27,233 nucleotides of DNA from a virus, in IMG/VR virus record IMGVR_UViG_3300030380_000554, positions 1 through 27,233 of that record, one strand, 5' to 3'. The position numbers and the translations under genes are program-made. The notes beneath the pieces are model-generated. The model had not been told where the DNA came from and made no database searches. It saw nothing but the letters and a program-made list of their open reading frames with translations. Below, one piece after another: positions 1 to 8,257 of this stretch (the first letter of the stretch is position 1; every line of letters starts with the position of its first letter).

Positions 1-624
1 CTGTGCTGACTTAAACGTGCCAACAACAAACATGAATAAATCTACAAGTGGAGCAGGGCCAGAGGCTCTACCACCAAACGTCTTGAGCTTTGCACCTGCA
101 GGACGTACCAATGACATATCCCACTTAGGTATCTCACCTGCCCATAGAAGTGCAAGCAGTTGACGTAGTGCCTTTGCCCATCCTTCTTTACTATCCTTTA
201 CCACAATCGTTGTATCACTATCAAATAGTGGTGGTATCTCAGGTAGCTTGGAAATAAATTGTCTCTCTACACTAAAGCCTACACCTGTGCCACACAGTAA
301 TACAAACATAGCTTCATCAAAACTCTTTGGATCGTCCACAGGTAGATAACTACAGTTATATCCTGCTGTGTTATCACGATCAAGTGCAGGGCCAGCAGTC
401 ATCAATGCTCTCATAGAAGGCATAACAGAAAGACTAGCAATAGCATCATACAATTCTTCACGTGTATCTGTATCTAACTCATAGCCTATCTTGTCAGAGA
501 TGTAATCAACATATCTGCCAACAGTTTCTCCCCAGTTCTCTCGTCTTTTTTCTTTATCTAACCATCGTGCGTAACGAGATGTGTGTATAAACGCTTGATA
601 GTCTGTTGGTAAATAGTTGTTCAT
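1..624 (-). CDS. nrdJ: Class II (B12-dependent) ribonucleoside-triphosphate reductase, N-terminal 208 residues, cut by window edge
   Basis: Reduces ribonucleotides to deoxyribonucleotides with adenosylcobalamin, without oxygen or a second subunit, supplying dNTPs for phage replication. The 208 visible residues align by eye with the monomeric Lactobacillus leichmannii enzyme: RYARWLDKEKRRENWGETVG (residues 17-36), NCS at 90-92 matching the first redox cysteine (C91 here, C119 there), GTGVGFSV at 112-119 and FGGRASGPAPL at 183-193. The C-terminal half, with the radical-bearing cysteine and the B12 site, lies beyond position 1. The ATG follows a GGAG inside the end of the upstream 52-residue gene. 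It is the last visible gene of the leftward operon. The family call is secure; dependence on host B12 is inferred. Confidence 0.93.
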   Translation of the reverse strand, partial: MNNYLPTDYQAFIHTSRYARWLDKEKRRENWGETVGRYVDYISDKIGYELDTDTREELYDAIASLSVMPSMRALMTAGPALDRDNTAGYNCSYLPVDDPKSFDEAMFVLLCGTGVGFSVERQFISKLPEIPPLFDSDTTIVVKDSKEGWAKALRQLLALLWAGEIPKWDMSLVRPAGAKLKTFGGRASGPAPLVDLFMFVVGTFKSAQ

Positions 625-627
625 ATG

Positions 628-786
628 CTACTCCGTTATTATTCTAATTGTTTCTATATGCATGCCATCTATATCATATATAAATTCATGCAGTGCTTCT
701 CTAATCTCTTCATCCACAAACCCATCAACAGGTACAGGATACTCCTCTTCATCTAGATCTATACTTAAAAATACTTTTACTTTCAT
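628..786 (-). CDS. Small acidic hypothetical protein, 52 aa
   Basis: The product begins MKVKVFLSIDLDEEEYPVP and ends IETIRIITE. It is acidic, with alternating hydrophobic residues near both ends that suggest a small alpha/beta fold. The ATG has AGGAG 5-6 nt upstream, and the stop lies 3 nt before the ribonucleotide reductase start, so the two are probably translationally coupled. I recognise no family. Confidence 0.7.
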   Translation of the reverse strand: MKVKVFLSIDLDEEEYPVPVDGFVDEEIREALHEFIYDIDGMHIETIRIITE

Positions 787-794
787 GTTGACTC

Positions 795-1127
795 CTAATG
801 AAACTTTACATTAATAACATTGTCGTTTCTGGATTCAACTGTAGCTTTCTCTTCAAGCTTATGTTTTGTTTCTTTCATGGCCTCATTTGTATAGTTATAA
901 AGTATGTCTCTAAAATCTTGTCGTTCTTCCATCAAAGGTATACATGCACTCACAAGTGTTGATACAAACATCAAGTGATCGTAGTCATTTATATCTAAGT
1001 TGTTTTCTTCTGTCGTAATTGTTCCTATCTTTAACTCACCTGTCCAAAGACCATCTTCATTTAGTAATGGTGACAAACGAATAATAAAATCATTAGGTTC
1101 AAAGTCTATAAATATCTTTTCTTTCAT
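795..1127 (-). CDS. Hypothetical protein, 110 aa
   Basis: Unrecognised. The N-terminal half (IFIDFEPNDFIIRLSPLL, then WTGELKIGTI) looks like paired beta strands; the C-terminal half is helical with a charged tail (ETKHKLEEKATVE). A GGAG lies 7-8 nt before the ATG. It sits between the resolvase and the 52-residue gene in the nucleotide-metabolism end of the replication operon. No catalytic motif is visible. Confidence 0.75.
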   Translation of the reverse strand: MKEKIFIDFEPNDFIIRLSPLLNEDGLWTGELKIGTITTEENNLDINDYDHLMFVSTLVSACIPLMEERQDFRDILYNYTNEAMKETKHKLEEKATVESRNDNVINVKFH

Positions 1128-1128
1128 G

Positions 1129-1629
1129 TTATGCTCTCCTTATTTTTTTTAATGGGAAAGGTATAACACTTTTATCTGCCAGTAGCCATAGTGATAGAGA
1201 CTCTTTCTTCTTTTCCTTCAACCATGACTCAGGAATAATCCTATCATAGTATAAGAAGTTATGTTTCTCGCACCAACTGGCATACGTACCCTTTGAACCC
1301 TTACTTAACTTACGTTTACTGCTCTCAAACACAAAACGTATGTCAAGATTCTTATGTTGCTTTTGTATAGCAAGATGTTTGCGCCTATCTGCAGCCACAA
1401 AACGACCTTTAGTTTCTATTATAATACCATTAGGCAGCAGGAAGTCTGGCGTATATGTTCTATACATCAGATCTTCCCACTCTATCTTAAAGCATTCGTA
1501 TCTAAAGTCTTGTTTTAATTCCTTCAAATGATCAGAGACTTTAATCTCTAGACCACTACGATAACCGTACTTTAAGGCAGCCTTAAACTGCTTTACGTTA
1601 CGCAATACCTGTCCTAAAAAGACTTGCAT
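1129..1629 (-). CDS. T7 endonuclease I-like Holliday junction resolvase
   Basis: Cuts four-way and branched DNA; in T7 the homologous gp3 resolves replication and recombination intermediates and helps degrade host DNA. The metal-binding catalytic set of the family is present: E28 in SGLEIKV, D62 in YTPDFLLPNG, and E72 and K74 in ETKG, matching T7 E20, D55, E65 and K67. Downstream LDIRFVFESS and CEKHNFLYYDRIIPESWL also track T7 gp3. Length 166 compares with 149 in T7. The ATG at 1629 overlaps the upstream gene by 32 nt and has a poor ribosome site. A TTG at 1605 has AGGA 6 nt upstream and would give 158 residues with an 8-nt overlap, so the start is uncertain. Confidence 0.92.
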   Translation of the reverse strand: MQVFLGQVLRNVKQFKAALKYGYRSGLEIKVSDHLKELKQDFRYECFKIEWEDLMYRTYTPDFLLPNGIIIETKGRFVAADRRKHLAIQKQHKNLDIRFVFESSKRKLSKGSKGTYASWCEKHNFLYYDRIIPESWLKEKKKESLSLWLLADKSVIPFPLKKIRRA

Positions 1630-1816
1630 ACGGGCTTCTATAACTATACCCTAGAGATTTTAGCTCGTCCTGTACAAGTTTGTCTGCTTCGTTGCGTTGC
1701 TCTATAGCAGAACGAAGAGCAGCAGTCTTCTGTTCTCTATACTCCTTACGCATTTCTTTTATTTCAGCTTCTTTTGCTTTTATCTCTTCTGCAAGAGTGT
1801 CTAAATTATCCAACAT
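1598..1816 (-). CDS. Small coiled-coil hypothetical protein, 72 aa
   Basis: Residues 1-45 are a charged heptad-like helix (EEIKAKEAEIKEMRKEYREQ), probably a coiled coil, followed by a short tail ending YASLFRTGIA. I start it at 1816 rather than at the in-frame ATG at 1834: GGAG lies 8 nt before the 1816 ATG, and the 1834 ATG falls inside the end of the exonuclease gene and precedes that ribosome site. The exonuclease stop TAG is 1 nt upstream. It sits between two DNA nucleases, so an accessory role is possible, but no function is shown. Confidence 0.75.
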   Translation of the reverse strand: MLDNLDTLAEEIKAKEAEIKEMRKEYREQKTAALRSAIEQRNEADKLVQDELKSLGYSYRSPYASLFRTGIA

Positions 1817-1817
1817 A

Positions 1818-2597
1818 CTATTTTCTCCTTTCATCTATAACAGTAGTTTCAGATGGATCATAGTTCTTAAACAGTTTCCAGTATGTTAACAGACTGTTAA
1901 ACATCTGTAGGTGTTTAGAGTGTGTACTCTTATCCCATCTGTGTGGAACTATTAATCCTGTATCCTTTCTGTCTACGAAAATGGATACTCGTTCTGGATC
2001 ATCAAAGCCACAGCCTTCAGCGTAAGCTGATAACTGCATACCATGCTCATTAAACACAAGCTTAGATCCTTCTTTACCATCTAGGTTGTCTTTTGTTTTA
2101 AAGTCAACAAAGATTCCTGATTCAGAATACAAGTCTATCTTACCACCATAACCTGCGTCAGCACAGAACGAACTCTCTGCTACCCATTCCTCGTTAGGAA
2201 ATATTTTATCCAAGTATTCTTTTATAATTAAGTAGGGCTTGGTTTCCTTACCACCTGCAAAGCCCTGCTCTATCATAGCATGGATGGTTGTACCCATCTC
2301 TGCTGCTTGCTTACCTATACTCTTTGAATGCTCCTTACATCTATAAAAGAATTGATTTGCACTCTCATCATCACGCCTTTTAAGTGTAAGGGCAGAGTTC
2401 AGAGCCTGATTTATTTTCCAGTTCTCTAAAGATGGCTTGGCTGCAACACCAAGGATAGTAGTAACAGATGGTACATACCCATGCTTTCTAGCATCCTTCA
2501 GATTGGTGTTGCGTTCCTTACCATTGGAGCCTACGATTGTATACGCAGCTTCTCCTTTCTTATCGTACCAGTGTTCAGACCCTGACTCTTTATCCAT
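1818..2597 (-). CDS. PD-(D/E)XK superfamily exonuclease (RecB/Cas4-like nuclease fold)
   Basis: Probable phage DNA exonuclease, filling the place of T7 gp6. The core reads GYGGKIDLYSESGIFVDFKT, with the metal-binding D in KID, the D-x-K pair in DFK, and the downstream helix motif QLSAYAEG that marks the RecB-like branch. An upstream helix GTTIHAMIEQG is also typical of this group. At 259 residues it is a lone nuclease domain without a helicase. Its start overlaps the preceding stop by one base (TAATG), indicating coupling with the ssDNA-binding candidate upstream. Polarity and substrate cannot be read from the sequence. Confidence 0.85.
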   Translation of the reverse strand: MDKESGSEHWYDKKGEAAYTIVGSNGKERNTNLKDARKHGYVPSVTTILGVAAKPSLENWKINQALNSALTLKRRDDESANQFFYRCKEHSKSIGKQAAEMGTTIHAMIEQGFAGGKETKPYLIIKEYLDKIFPNEEWVAESSFCADAGYGGKIDLYSESGIFVDFKTKDNLDGKEGSKLVFNEHGMQLSAYAEGCGFDDPERVSIFVDRKDTGLIVPHRWDKSTHSKHLQMFNSLLTYWKLFKNYDPSETTVIDERRK

Positions 2598-3496
2598 TAT
2601 GCAAAGTCCTCTGCGTTAATGTCGATGAACTCTTCTACAGTCTCCTTATCTACTGCTTCATTCTTGTGCATGTTTTCATCCCACGAGTTGGTAATATACC
2701 CATTGTAGTTTGCAATCCATGCTAAGAAGTTAGCAAAGGTTTCTTGTGCTAGATCGTCCATATCAAGAGTGTTTGACAAGTCGAGTGCAACAGTTGGTAG
2801 ATAGAAGCAGTTACCATTAGGTAGCTTTCGTTCCTCTGTAGCAAGTTTAACAGTATGCTGTATGGGTAGACGCTTCATCTTACCTAGCTTGTTAAACACA
2901 TTCGTACCAAAAGTTTTGAATGCATCTCTGTTCTCTACTTCCCAGATGAATGGTGTAGCTCCTACAGAAACTGATGCACCTGTCTCATCAACAGGGTTCT
3001 CTAGTTCTATAGTACCAAACAGTACACGTACACGCTTGATTTGTTTTAGTAACTCCTGCATCTTCTCAGGCAGTGACTTGAAATCCTGTATGTATCCTGC
3101 AGGTTTACCACAGTTGAACCCACCATCATTATCTTTTAGATCAACATTCAAGTTGTCAGCCATGATAGTTTTAACATACCTGTTAGGTGTGTCTGCTGTC
3201 TTCATAATAAAACGCTTATGCATAAACCTCTGCATGTAAGGTCTTATTGTGGCTGTGTTAGCGTAGTACGTTGGTCCATCTGGTATGTCCAACTTATATG
3301 TACCACCACTTACAACTTCTACGTTGACCATTTTACCATTAACTTCTGACCTACCCATGATAGGTGAGTGGTTAATACGCACACGTGCCAGTGCGTCTGC
3401 CTTCTCCTTGTTGGAGCCTGTGTCCATTGCCATACCCATAGCTTTCGCCATTGCTGTATAGTCACTGGTATCTACTTTCATTACTTGATTATCCAT
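2597..3496 (-). CDS. Probable single-stranded-DNA-binding protein (T7 gp2.5 analogue), 299 aa
   Basis: No motif names this family outright. It lies between DNA polymerase and exonuclease, where many T7-like phages encode their ssDNA-binding protein. It ends in an acidic tail, VEEFIDINAEDFA, with a near-terminal aromatic, the feature used by gp2.5 and other SSBs to touch polymerase and helicase. The body is mixed beta (RVRVLFGTIEL, TPFIWEVENRD) with basic patches (FMHKRFIMK, KLGKMKRLP). AAGGAG lies 8 nt before the ATG. SSB is an inference from position and tail; another recombination-mediator role is possible. Confidence 0.55.
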   Translation of the reverse strand: MDNQVMKVDTSDYTAMAKAMGMAMDTGSNKEKADALARVRINHSPIMGRSEVNGKMVNVEVVSGGTYKLDIPDGPTYYANTATIRPYMQRFMHKRFIMKTADTPNRYVKTIMADNLNVDLKDNDGGFNCGKPAGYIQDFKSLPEKMQELLKQIKRVRVLFGTIELENPVDETGASVSVGATPFIWEVENRDAFKTFGTNVFNKLGKMKRLPIQHTVKLATEERKLPNGNCFYLPTVALDLSNTLDMDDLAQETFANFLAWIANYNGYITNSWDENMHKNEAVDKETVEEFIDINAEDFA

Positions 3497-3538
3497 GTAT
3501 TAATCTCCTTTGTTTTATACGTTAAGGTTCTAGTTATA

Positions 3539-5599
3539 TCACGCAACATCTTTTGTGTCAAGCCAGTTTGGTCCAATCTTTGCTTCTAATAATAATGGTA
3601 CATTAAAGTCTATGTTCCATCGCTTATTAAAGATGTTAACGAGGTTGTCGTTAGTTAGTTTTATTATCCTTATTACTCTATCCGTTTCGTCTGGATGCAC
3701 ATCAATTACTATACTGTCATGCACTGTATTTACTACACAACTTTGCATAGAGTTTTTCTGCAATACTTGATCTATGTATAGCAGAGATATGGGTACGATG
3801 TCAGCAGTTGCAAAGGATTGAACAGGATAATTCTTTATCTGTGTGAAAAATGTCACACTCCCATTACGCCTACGCTGTACATCAGGGAATGCAAACTCCC
3901 TACCAGATGGTATCTTTATCTTTCCTGTAGTCAGTACCTCTGTGGCTAACTTCTTGTGCCAACTTGCAATTCCTGAATACTTCTGATTAAACTGCACGTA
4001 GTATGCAGCCTCTGCTTTTGTTCTGCCAAACCCACTCGCACCATACAAAGGTGCAAACGTATGTGCCTTGGCCTCTTGTCTAGACATAGGCTGACCTGCA
4101 TCACTAATAACTTTAGCTGTATAACTATGTACATCAAAGCCTGTGGATACTTCTTCTATGGCTACCTTGTCCTGACTAAGGAACGCAGCTACACGAAACT
4201 CTAGCTGTGCAAAGTCTGCTTCCATTATCTGTCCACCTTCCCATCGTGATACAAATACTTTCTTCACTGGGAATGTACCACCACGAGGCATGTTCTGCAT
4301 GTTAGGTTCTGTACTTGATAGCCTACCTGTAGCTGTTGTACTCTGACGTAACTTTACGTGTAGCATACCATCAGCTTTTGTGTAGGTAGATATACCCTCG
4401 ACAAAACTTGAGAGATAAGTATCTAATGCAGACAGTCTACGTACTCTTTGTAGAAACAATACAGCATCATTCAATCCTTTCTCTCGTGCTACTGTCTCTA
4501 GTCTTACGAGGTTGTCCTTACCTGTACGAAATCCATTTGCACTAATCCAATCAGAGTTAGGTGCAGTAAACTTTAGACCTGCTATCTTACCTGTATCAGT
4601 AAACATGTACCCTGTTGCACTACACTCTAGACACTTGTTTGTTTTAACAAATGGTGTACCATTCTTTCGTGTCTTACGTACCTGCCCTGTGCCTTTACAT
4701 TTAGTACACTGCTTTGCTTTCTGTTTATACAAGACAGATGAGTTCTTCTTTATTGTAGAACGAAACTCCTGATCATCTGCACGTGGATCAAACGCATTAG
4801 CCCACATAGGTTTGTCATGTGGCTGACGACTAAAGATAACCCACGATAATTGTTCTGGGCTATTCAGATTAATAGGTCTGTCACCCATCAAGTCACTTAC
4901 CTGTACATCAAGTAGGGATAGTAACTCATTCTTCTCAGTTTCAAACTCTTTGCGTACTTCTTCTAGTGCATTCAAGTCTACCTTAAACCCACGTTGATAT
5001 ATACGTGTGAGACTATCAGCTATTCTGTTAGTAAGCTTCACTGTATCTACGAGTCCTGTATCTTCCCCACTCAACTTACAATCTATCTTCTTGAATAGAT
5101 CCATCGTTGCATGTAAGTCAGCAGACAGGTACTCAGACAACTCATCGTGTGGTATTTCTCTGGTTGTATACCCTTTGTTGAAGTAGTCCTTTAATGTACC
5201 CATCTTCTGTGTTTCACAGTTGTATCTCTCAGCCAAGTAGTCAAGGCTAAGAGGTTCCTTCTGTCCACGTTGTAGTATGTAAGCACCAAGCATAGTATCA
5301 AACACCTCACCAGTATAGGTGAAACCTGACTCCCACAACCATATAAGATCATGGGCTGCATTATGCATCACCAAGAGGTGTGTATCATCCAGAATGTTCT
5401 GGACAATACGACCACCCTCAGTAGTAGGTTGCTGCTCACTATGGTCAAAGGTAACTATTTTTTGCTCAGAACCTGATGGCCCTTGGCATAACATACCCAC
5501 CATAGTAAGAGAGTTCTCTGCCTCAAATGGATCAAGCATAAGCTTACCATTACGTTTCAGAGTTGTGTTCTCTACGTCTAGTACTGTTACATGTTTCAT
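3539..5599 (-). CDS. polA: Family A DNA polymerase with 3'-5' exonuclease and DnaJ-type zinc-finger insert
   Basis: Replicative phage DNA polymerase, 686 aa. The exonuclease domain shows Exo I D8/E10 (LDVENT), Exo II N80/D84 (HNAAHD) and Exo III Y157/D161 (YLSAD). The polymerase domain has motif A D462 (ADFAQLEFR), motif B R507, K511, F515, Y519 and G520, and motif C VHDS with D628, so both activities look intact. Between the domains, residues 298-326 carry CTKCKGTG and CLECSATG, two CxxCxGxG-like knuckles as in the DnaJ central domain; this insert is the hallmark reported for HMO-2011-type phages. The residue equivalent to E. coli 762 is Phe. The ATG overlaps the upstream stop as ATGA. Confidence 0.97.
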   Translation of the reverse strand: MKHVTVLDVENTTLKRNGKLMLDPFEAENSLTMVGMLCQGPSGSEQKIVTFDHSEQQPTTEGGRIVQNILDDTHLLVMHNAAHDLIWLWESGFTYTGEVFDTMLGAYILQRGQKEPLSLDYLAERYNCETQKMGTLKDYFNKGYTTREIPHDELSEYLSADLHATMDLFKKIDCKLSGEDTGLVDTVKLTNRIADSLTRIYQRGFKVDLNALEEVRKEFETEKNELLSLLDVQVSDLMGDRPINLNSPEQLSWVIFSRQPHDKPMWANAFDPRADDQEFRSTIKKNSSVLYKQKAKQCTKCKGTGQVRKTRKNGTPFVKTNKCLECSATGYMFTDTGKIAGLKFTAPNSDWISANGFRTGKDNLVRLETVAREKGLNDAVLFLQRVRRLSALDTYLSSFVEGISTYTKADGMLHVKLRQSTTATGRLSSTEPNMQNMPRGGTFPVKKVFVSRWEGGQIMEADFAQLEFRVAAFLSQDKVAIEEVSTGFDVHSYTAKVISDAGQPMSRQEAKAHTFAPLYGASGFGRTKAEAAYYVQFNQKYSGIASWHKKLATEVLTTGKIKIPSGREFAFPDVQRRRNGSVTFFTQIKNYPVQSFATADIVPISLLYIDQVLQKNSMQSCVVNTVHDSIVIDVHPDETDRVIRIIKLTNDNLVNIFNKRWNIDFNVPLLLEAKIGPNWLDTKDVA

Positions 5600-5748
5600 T
5601 TCATTTCCTCTATCTTTACTACAATATAGCTATCAAGTATTTCTCGCACCATTTGTGGGCCATGAGCAAACAAAGTTATACTTTCTGTGTCATGCTCTGC
5701 ATTGATCTCATACTCCACGTAGTACTTAATTCTTGGTGCTTTTAACAT
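5596..5748 (-). CDS. Small hypothetical protein upstream of DNA polymerase, 50 aa
   Basis: Begins MLKAPRIKYYVEYEINAEH and ends SYIVVKIEEMK; it looks like a small alpha/beta protein. A second in-frame ATG directly before it (5751) would add one Met. The stop overlaps the polymerase ATG in an ATGA arrangement, and the N-terminal coding part overlaps the end of the GIY-YIG gene, so it is wedged between them and likely coupled to polymerase translation. No family recognised. Confidence 0.65.
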   Translation of the reverse strand: MLKAPRIKYYVEYEINAEHDTESITLFAHGPQMVREILDSYIVVKIEEMK

Positions 5749-6235
5749 CATCGTCTGATATACCTTCTATCATATTTATTGCATCCTGTACAGACATATT
5801 AAACCACTCACCTGATTGAATAAAAGATTTACCAGCCAACACATGTGCTTTACTCTCAGCTTTTCTTCTATCATTAAAGTTTCTGCTAAACTCTAGCTTG
5901 TAGCTTCTATGAGGGTCACCAGTTTGGTATCCCTTTAGTCTATCTTCAGAATCAACAGCCATACCTATCTTAACCCAGTCAGGAAACGCAGGGTTTGTAA
6001 TTACATACACTTCCCCTTGTGTACTATTTTCATAGTTTACTAAGGATGAGAACGCAGCATCACCAAAACTTTTATATCTCCCTTCTTTATATAGTGGGTG
6101 ATGTCTTGATATGTATTTACCATCCACCCACATTTGGGCATCATTACGTTTTTTATTGGCTTCTGGATTGTCTTTGTAATAAAAAGGCTTTCCTGTTTTA
6201 GGGTTTATTAAACCTAGTTTTGTATTGTAAGTCAT
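5726..6235 (-). CDS. T5orf172/MUG113-type GIY-YIG superfamily protein
   Basis: The C-terminal half, residues about 74-155, matches the T5orf172 domain, a GIY-YIG relative: GEVYVITNPAFPDWVKIGMA, then RLKGYQTGDPHRSYKL, a central ESKAH with the metal-binding Glu, and GEWFNMS. The N-terminal 60 residues (NPKTGKPFYYKDNP, HHPLYKEGRYKSFG) resemble the short DNA-binding modules seen beside homing endonucleases. AAGGAG lies 6 nt before the ATG. Lying between helicase and polymerase, it may be a free-standing homing-type endonuclease or a restriction-like enzyme. The nuclease activity is inferred. Confidence 0.8.
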   Translation of the reverse strand: MTYNTKLGLINPKTGKPFYYKDNPEANKKRNDAQMWVDGKYISRHHPLYKEGRYKSFGDAAFSSLVNYENSTQGEVYVITNPAFPDWVKIGMAVDSEDRLKGYQTGDPHRSYKLEFSRNFNDRRKAESKAHVLAGKSFIQSGEWFNMSVQDAINMIEGISDDDVKSTKN

Positions 6236-6268
6236 AAATTACTCCTTATATTAATTAAAATTAAACTA

Positions 6269-7492
6269 CTAGACTTCATATCGTGCTGTCTTATAGTTGA
6301 GTTCACAATGAACTATACCGTGCCACCCTGATAGTTTATTCTTTACTACGTTTAGGTGACGCTGAGTATCCTCTTCATCCTGCCCTTCGACAGGTGGATT
6401 CTTAGCTATGAGTAACATGAGATCAGCTTCAGCAGCTTTACCTGTACGTGACCCTTCCATCATAGCCTGATTCAATACAACTTTATTCTCTGCATCAGCA
6501 GATAGCTGTGACATATAAAAGATAGCACAACTATGTTGCTTGGCTATCTGTCGTGCATGTATTGCATTTGCCTTGAGTGCTTCATCTGCTCTGGCAAACC
6601 CTTGTGTCCTAGCAAACTTATCACCCATGTCTAGTATAACTACATCAGGCTTGTAAGATTTACATACACTCTCAACCCATGCCATGTCTCTACTGGTAGA
6701 GTCCTTGATCTTTATGTTACTACTGATCGTAGAGTATATGTCACGTGCCTTGCTTGGATTAGTTTTAATCTCTTGCATGGTCATACCTGTAGCTGCTGTT
6801 AAATATCTAGCACCCACACGATGTGAACCTTCTTCATTACACAACACAATACACTTGGCTCCTTGCTGTGCAAAACCATTTGGCCCTGCCACTAAGCTTG
6901 CATGGAACGATGTCTTACCTGTGTTAGGTCTAGCACCTATCTCAATCAAGTGTCCTTCATTCACACCTTCTATCTTACGTGTGAGTGTAGGTATGTTGAA
7001 CACCCATCGTGCTTCCAGATCATTCTTGGCAAGCAGTGTCTCAATGTCCATGTCATCCCACTCAATGTTTAAGTCAGGTGTAAAGTCATCACCATACTGC
7101 TCAAGTATATTACGTATAGGCTCAAGCGTAGCCTTTGTACCATTGACATAATCAAAGCCAATATTTGCTATCTCTTCTCCTATCACCTGTTGGAATAACT
7201 TAGACAACACTTCCTGTGCTACGTCATTACCCATAGGTGCTTCTTTCTTTATCTGATTAAACAAAGATGAGTATGCTTGTTTCTGTGCTGTCGTTAGCTG
7301 TGCATTACTGGACATAAACAATGCCTCAATCTCAGCAGGTGTAACAGTACGCTCGTATCTTTCCATCGCTAGGTCTATTGATGCCTTGATCTTGCGTACA
7401 TCTTTGCTGAACAAACGATCTGGGCAACGTGCGCCACGATGATCGTCATAGAAACCTCTGTCCATAAGGCTACGTATTAATGATAGTTCCAT
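6269..7492 (-). CDS. Replicative DNA helicase, DnaB/T7 gp4B-like
   Basis: Unwinds the phage fork as a RecA-fold hexamer. Walker A is GARPNTGKTS (186-195) and Walker B is DVVILDMGDK with D288. The downstream motif YMSQLSADAENK with GSRTGKAAEADLML (347-360) is the DnaB-family sensor and finger region. Residues 1-150 are an N-terminal helical part without a primase zinc site, so priming is supplied by the separate gene just upstream. AGGAG lies 8 nt before the ATG and inside the end of the primase gene, which indicates coupling. Length is normal for a helicase-only protein. Confidence 0.94.
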   Translation of the reverse strand: MELSLIRSLMDRGFYDDHRGARCPDRLFSKDVRKIKASIDLAMERYERTVTPAEIEALFMSSNAQLTTAQKQAYSSLFNQIKKEAPMGNDVAQEVLSKLFQQVIGEEIANIGFDYVNGTKATLEPIRNILEQYGDDFTPDLNIEWDDMDIETLLAKNDLEARWVFNIPTLTRKIEGVNEGHLIEIGARPNTGKTSFHASLVAGPNGFAQQGAKCIVLCNEEGSHRVGARYLTAATGMTMQEIKTNPSKARDIYSTISSNIKIKDSTSRDMAWVESVCKSYKPDVVILDMGDKFARTQGFARADEALKANAIHARQIAKQHSCAIFYMSQLSADAENKVVLNQAMMEGSRTGKAAEADLMLLIAKNPPVEGQDEEDTQRHLNVVKNKLSGWHGIVHCELNYKTARYEV

Positions 7493-7495
7493 GTT

Positions 7496-8257
7496 TTATT
7501 CTCCTAATGCTGTAAGGTTTTGAATGTCGTTAGGATTACGGTATTTCAAATCATCTGTTAATTTTAAGGCACGAACTGTTGGTACATGCCCTCTTAGTTC
7601 TTTCGTAAACTGTAGCGTCTTGGGTAGTGCGTCAGGGTCTAGTGCTACAATGGCTGTTGAGAACTGCGATAAGAACCTCTTGTGTGCTTCTGATAGTGAC
7701 GTACCCAACACAGCGACCCCAACATATACATCACTACCTACAATCGCAGCACTTATGCAGTCCTCAACAACTACAGCGACACTACCACACCCATATGAGT
7801 AGGGCAAGTCGCTCTTACCATATCGTTTCCATTTTGGTAGTCTATGTGTGATACTTCTGCCACTAGCATCTACCATCACACCTGATTTAACCACAGGAAA
7901 TACGACACGGCTCTCCTTTACATCATACAACAGGCCCAGTCTATCAGGATCTAAATCCCATTGGTTACAGAACGTACCTATTGCTGTGTTATCTCTTACT
8001 AACCACTCAGGTTTACTGAATGGAATCTCTTTTGTTTCTTCAGCTACATGTCCAAGAGACTTACGTATATCATCACTTGTTAAGTGTACACGTGTACCCC
8101 CTGAGTACTTGCAACTTGCCTTATAACAATTCCACATGATTGATCCCATGTTATTAGTGATAGTAAAAGTTTTGTACCCATTACAAGCAGGGCAAGTCAT
8201 TCTTCTTGTCTCACCATTTACAAGTGATAGATCATTTATAATATTATTTATATTCAT
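7496..8257 (-). CDS. DNA primase, T7 gp4A-like zinc-binding and Toprim domains
   Basis: Makes RNA primers for lagging-strand synthesis. Numbering from the GTG at 8266, a zinc-binding set C25, C28, C47 and C52 (CPAC, CYKASC) is followed by a Toprim fold with the catalytic Glu E168 in VVVEDC and the metal pair D210/D212 in ALDPDAL. No helicase domain follows; the helicase is the next gene, 3 nt downstream. I start at the ATG at 8257 (253 aa); the GTG at 8266 would add three residues. The start overlaps the integrase stop by 14 nt. Confidence 0.92.
   Translation of the reverse strand: MNINNIINDLSLVNGETRRMTCPACNGYKTFTITNNMGSIMWNCYKASCKYSGGTRVHLTSDDIRKSLGHVAEETKEIPFSKPEWLVRDNTAIGTFCNQWDLDPDRLGLLYDVKESRVVFPVVKSGVMVDASGRSITHRLPKWKRYGKSDLPYSYGCGSVAVVVEDCISAAIVGSDVYVGVAVLGTSLSEAHKRFLSQFSTAIVALDPDALPKTLQFTKELRGHVPTVRALKLTDDLKYRNPNDIQNLTALGE

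Noticed and set aside
617-814. Plus-strand 65-residue frame across the 52-aa gene
   Set aside because: Ser-rich antisense frame; the minus-strand gene has a good ribosome site and is coupled to nrdJ.
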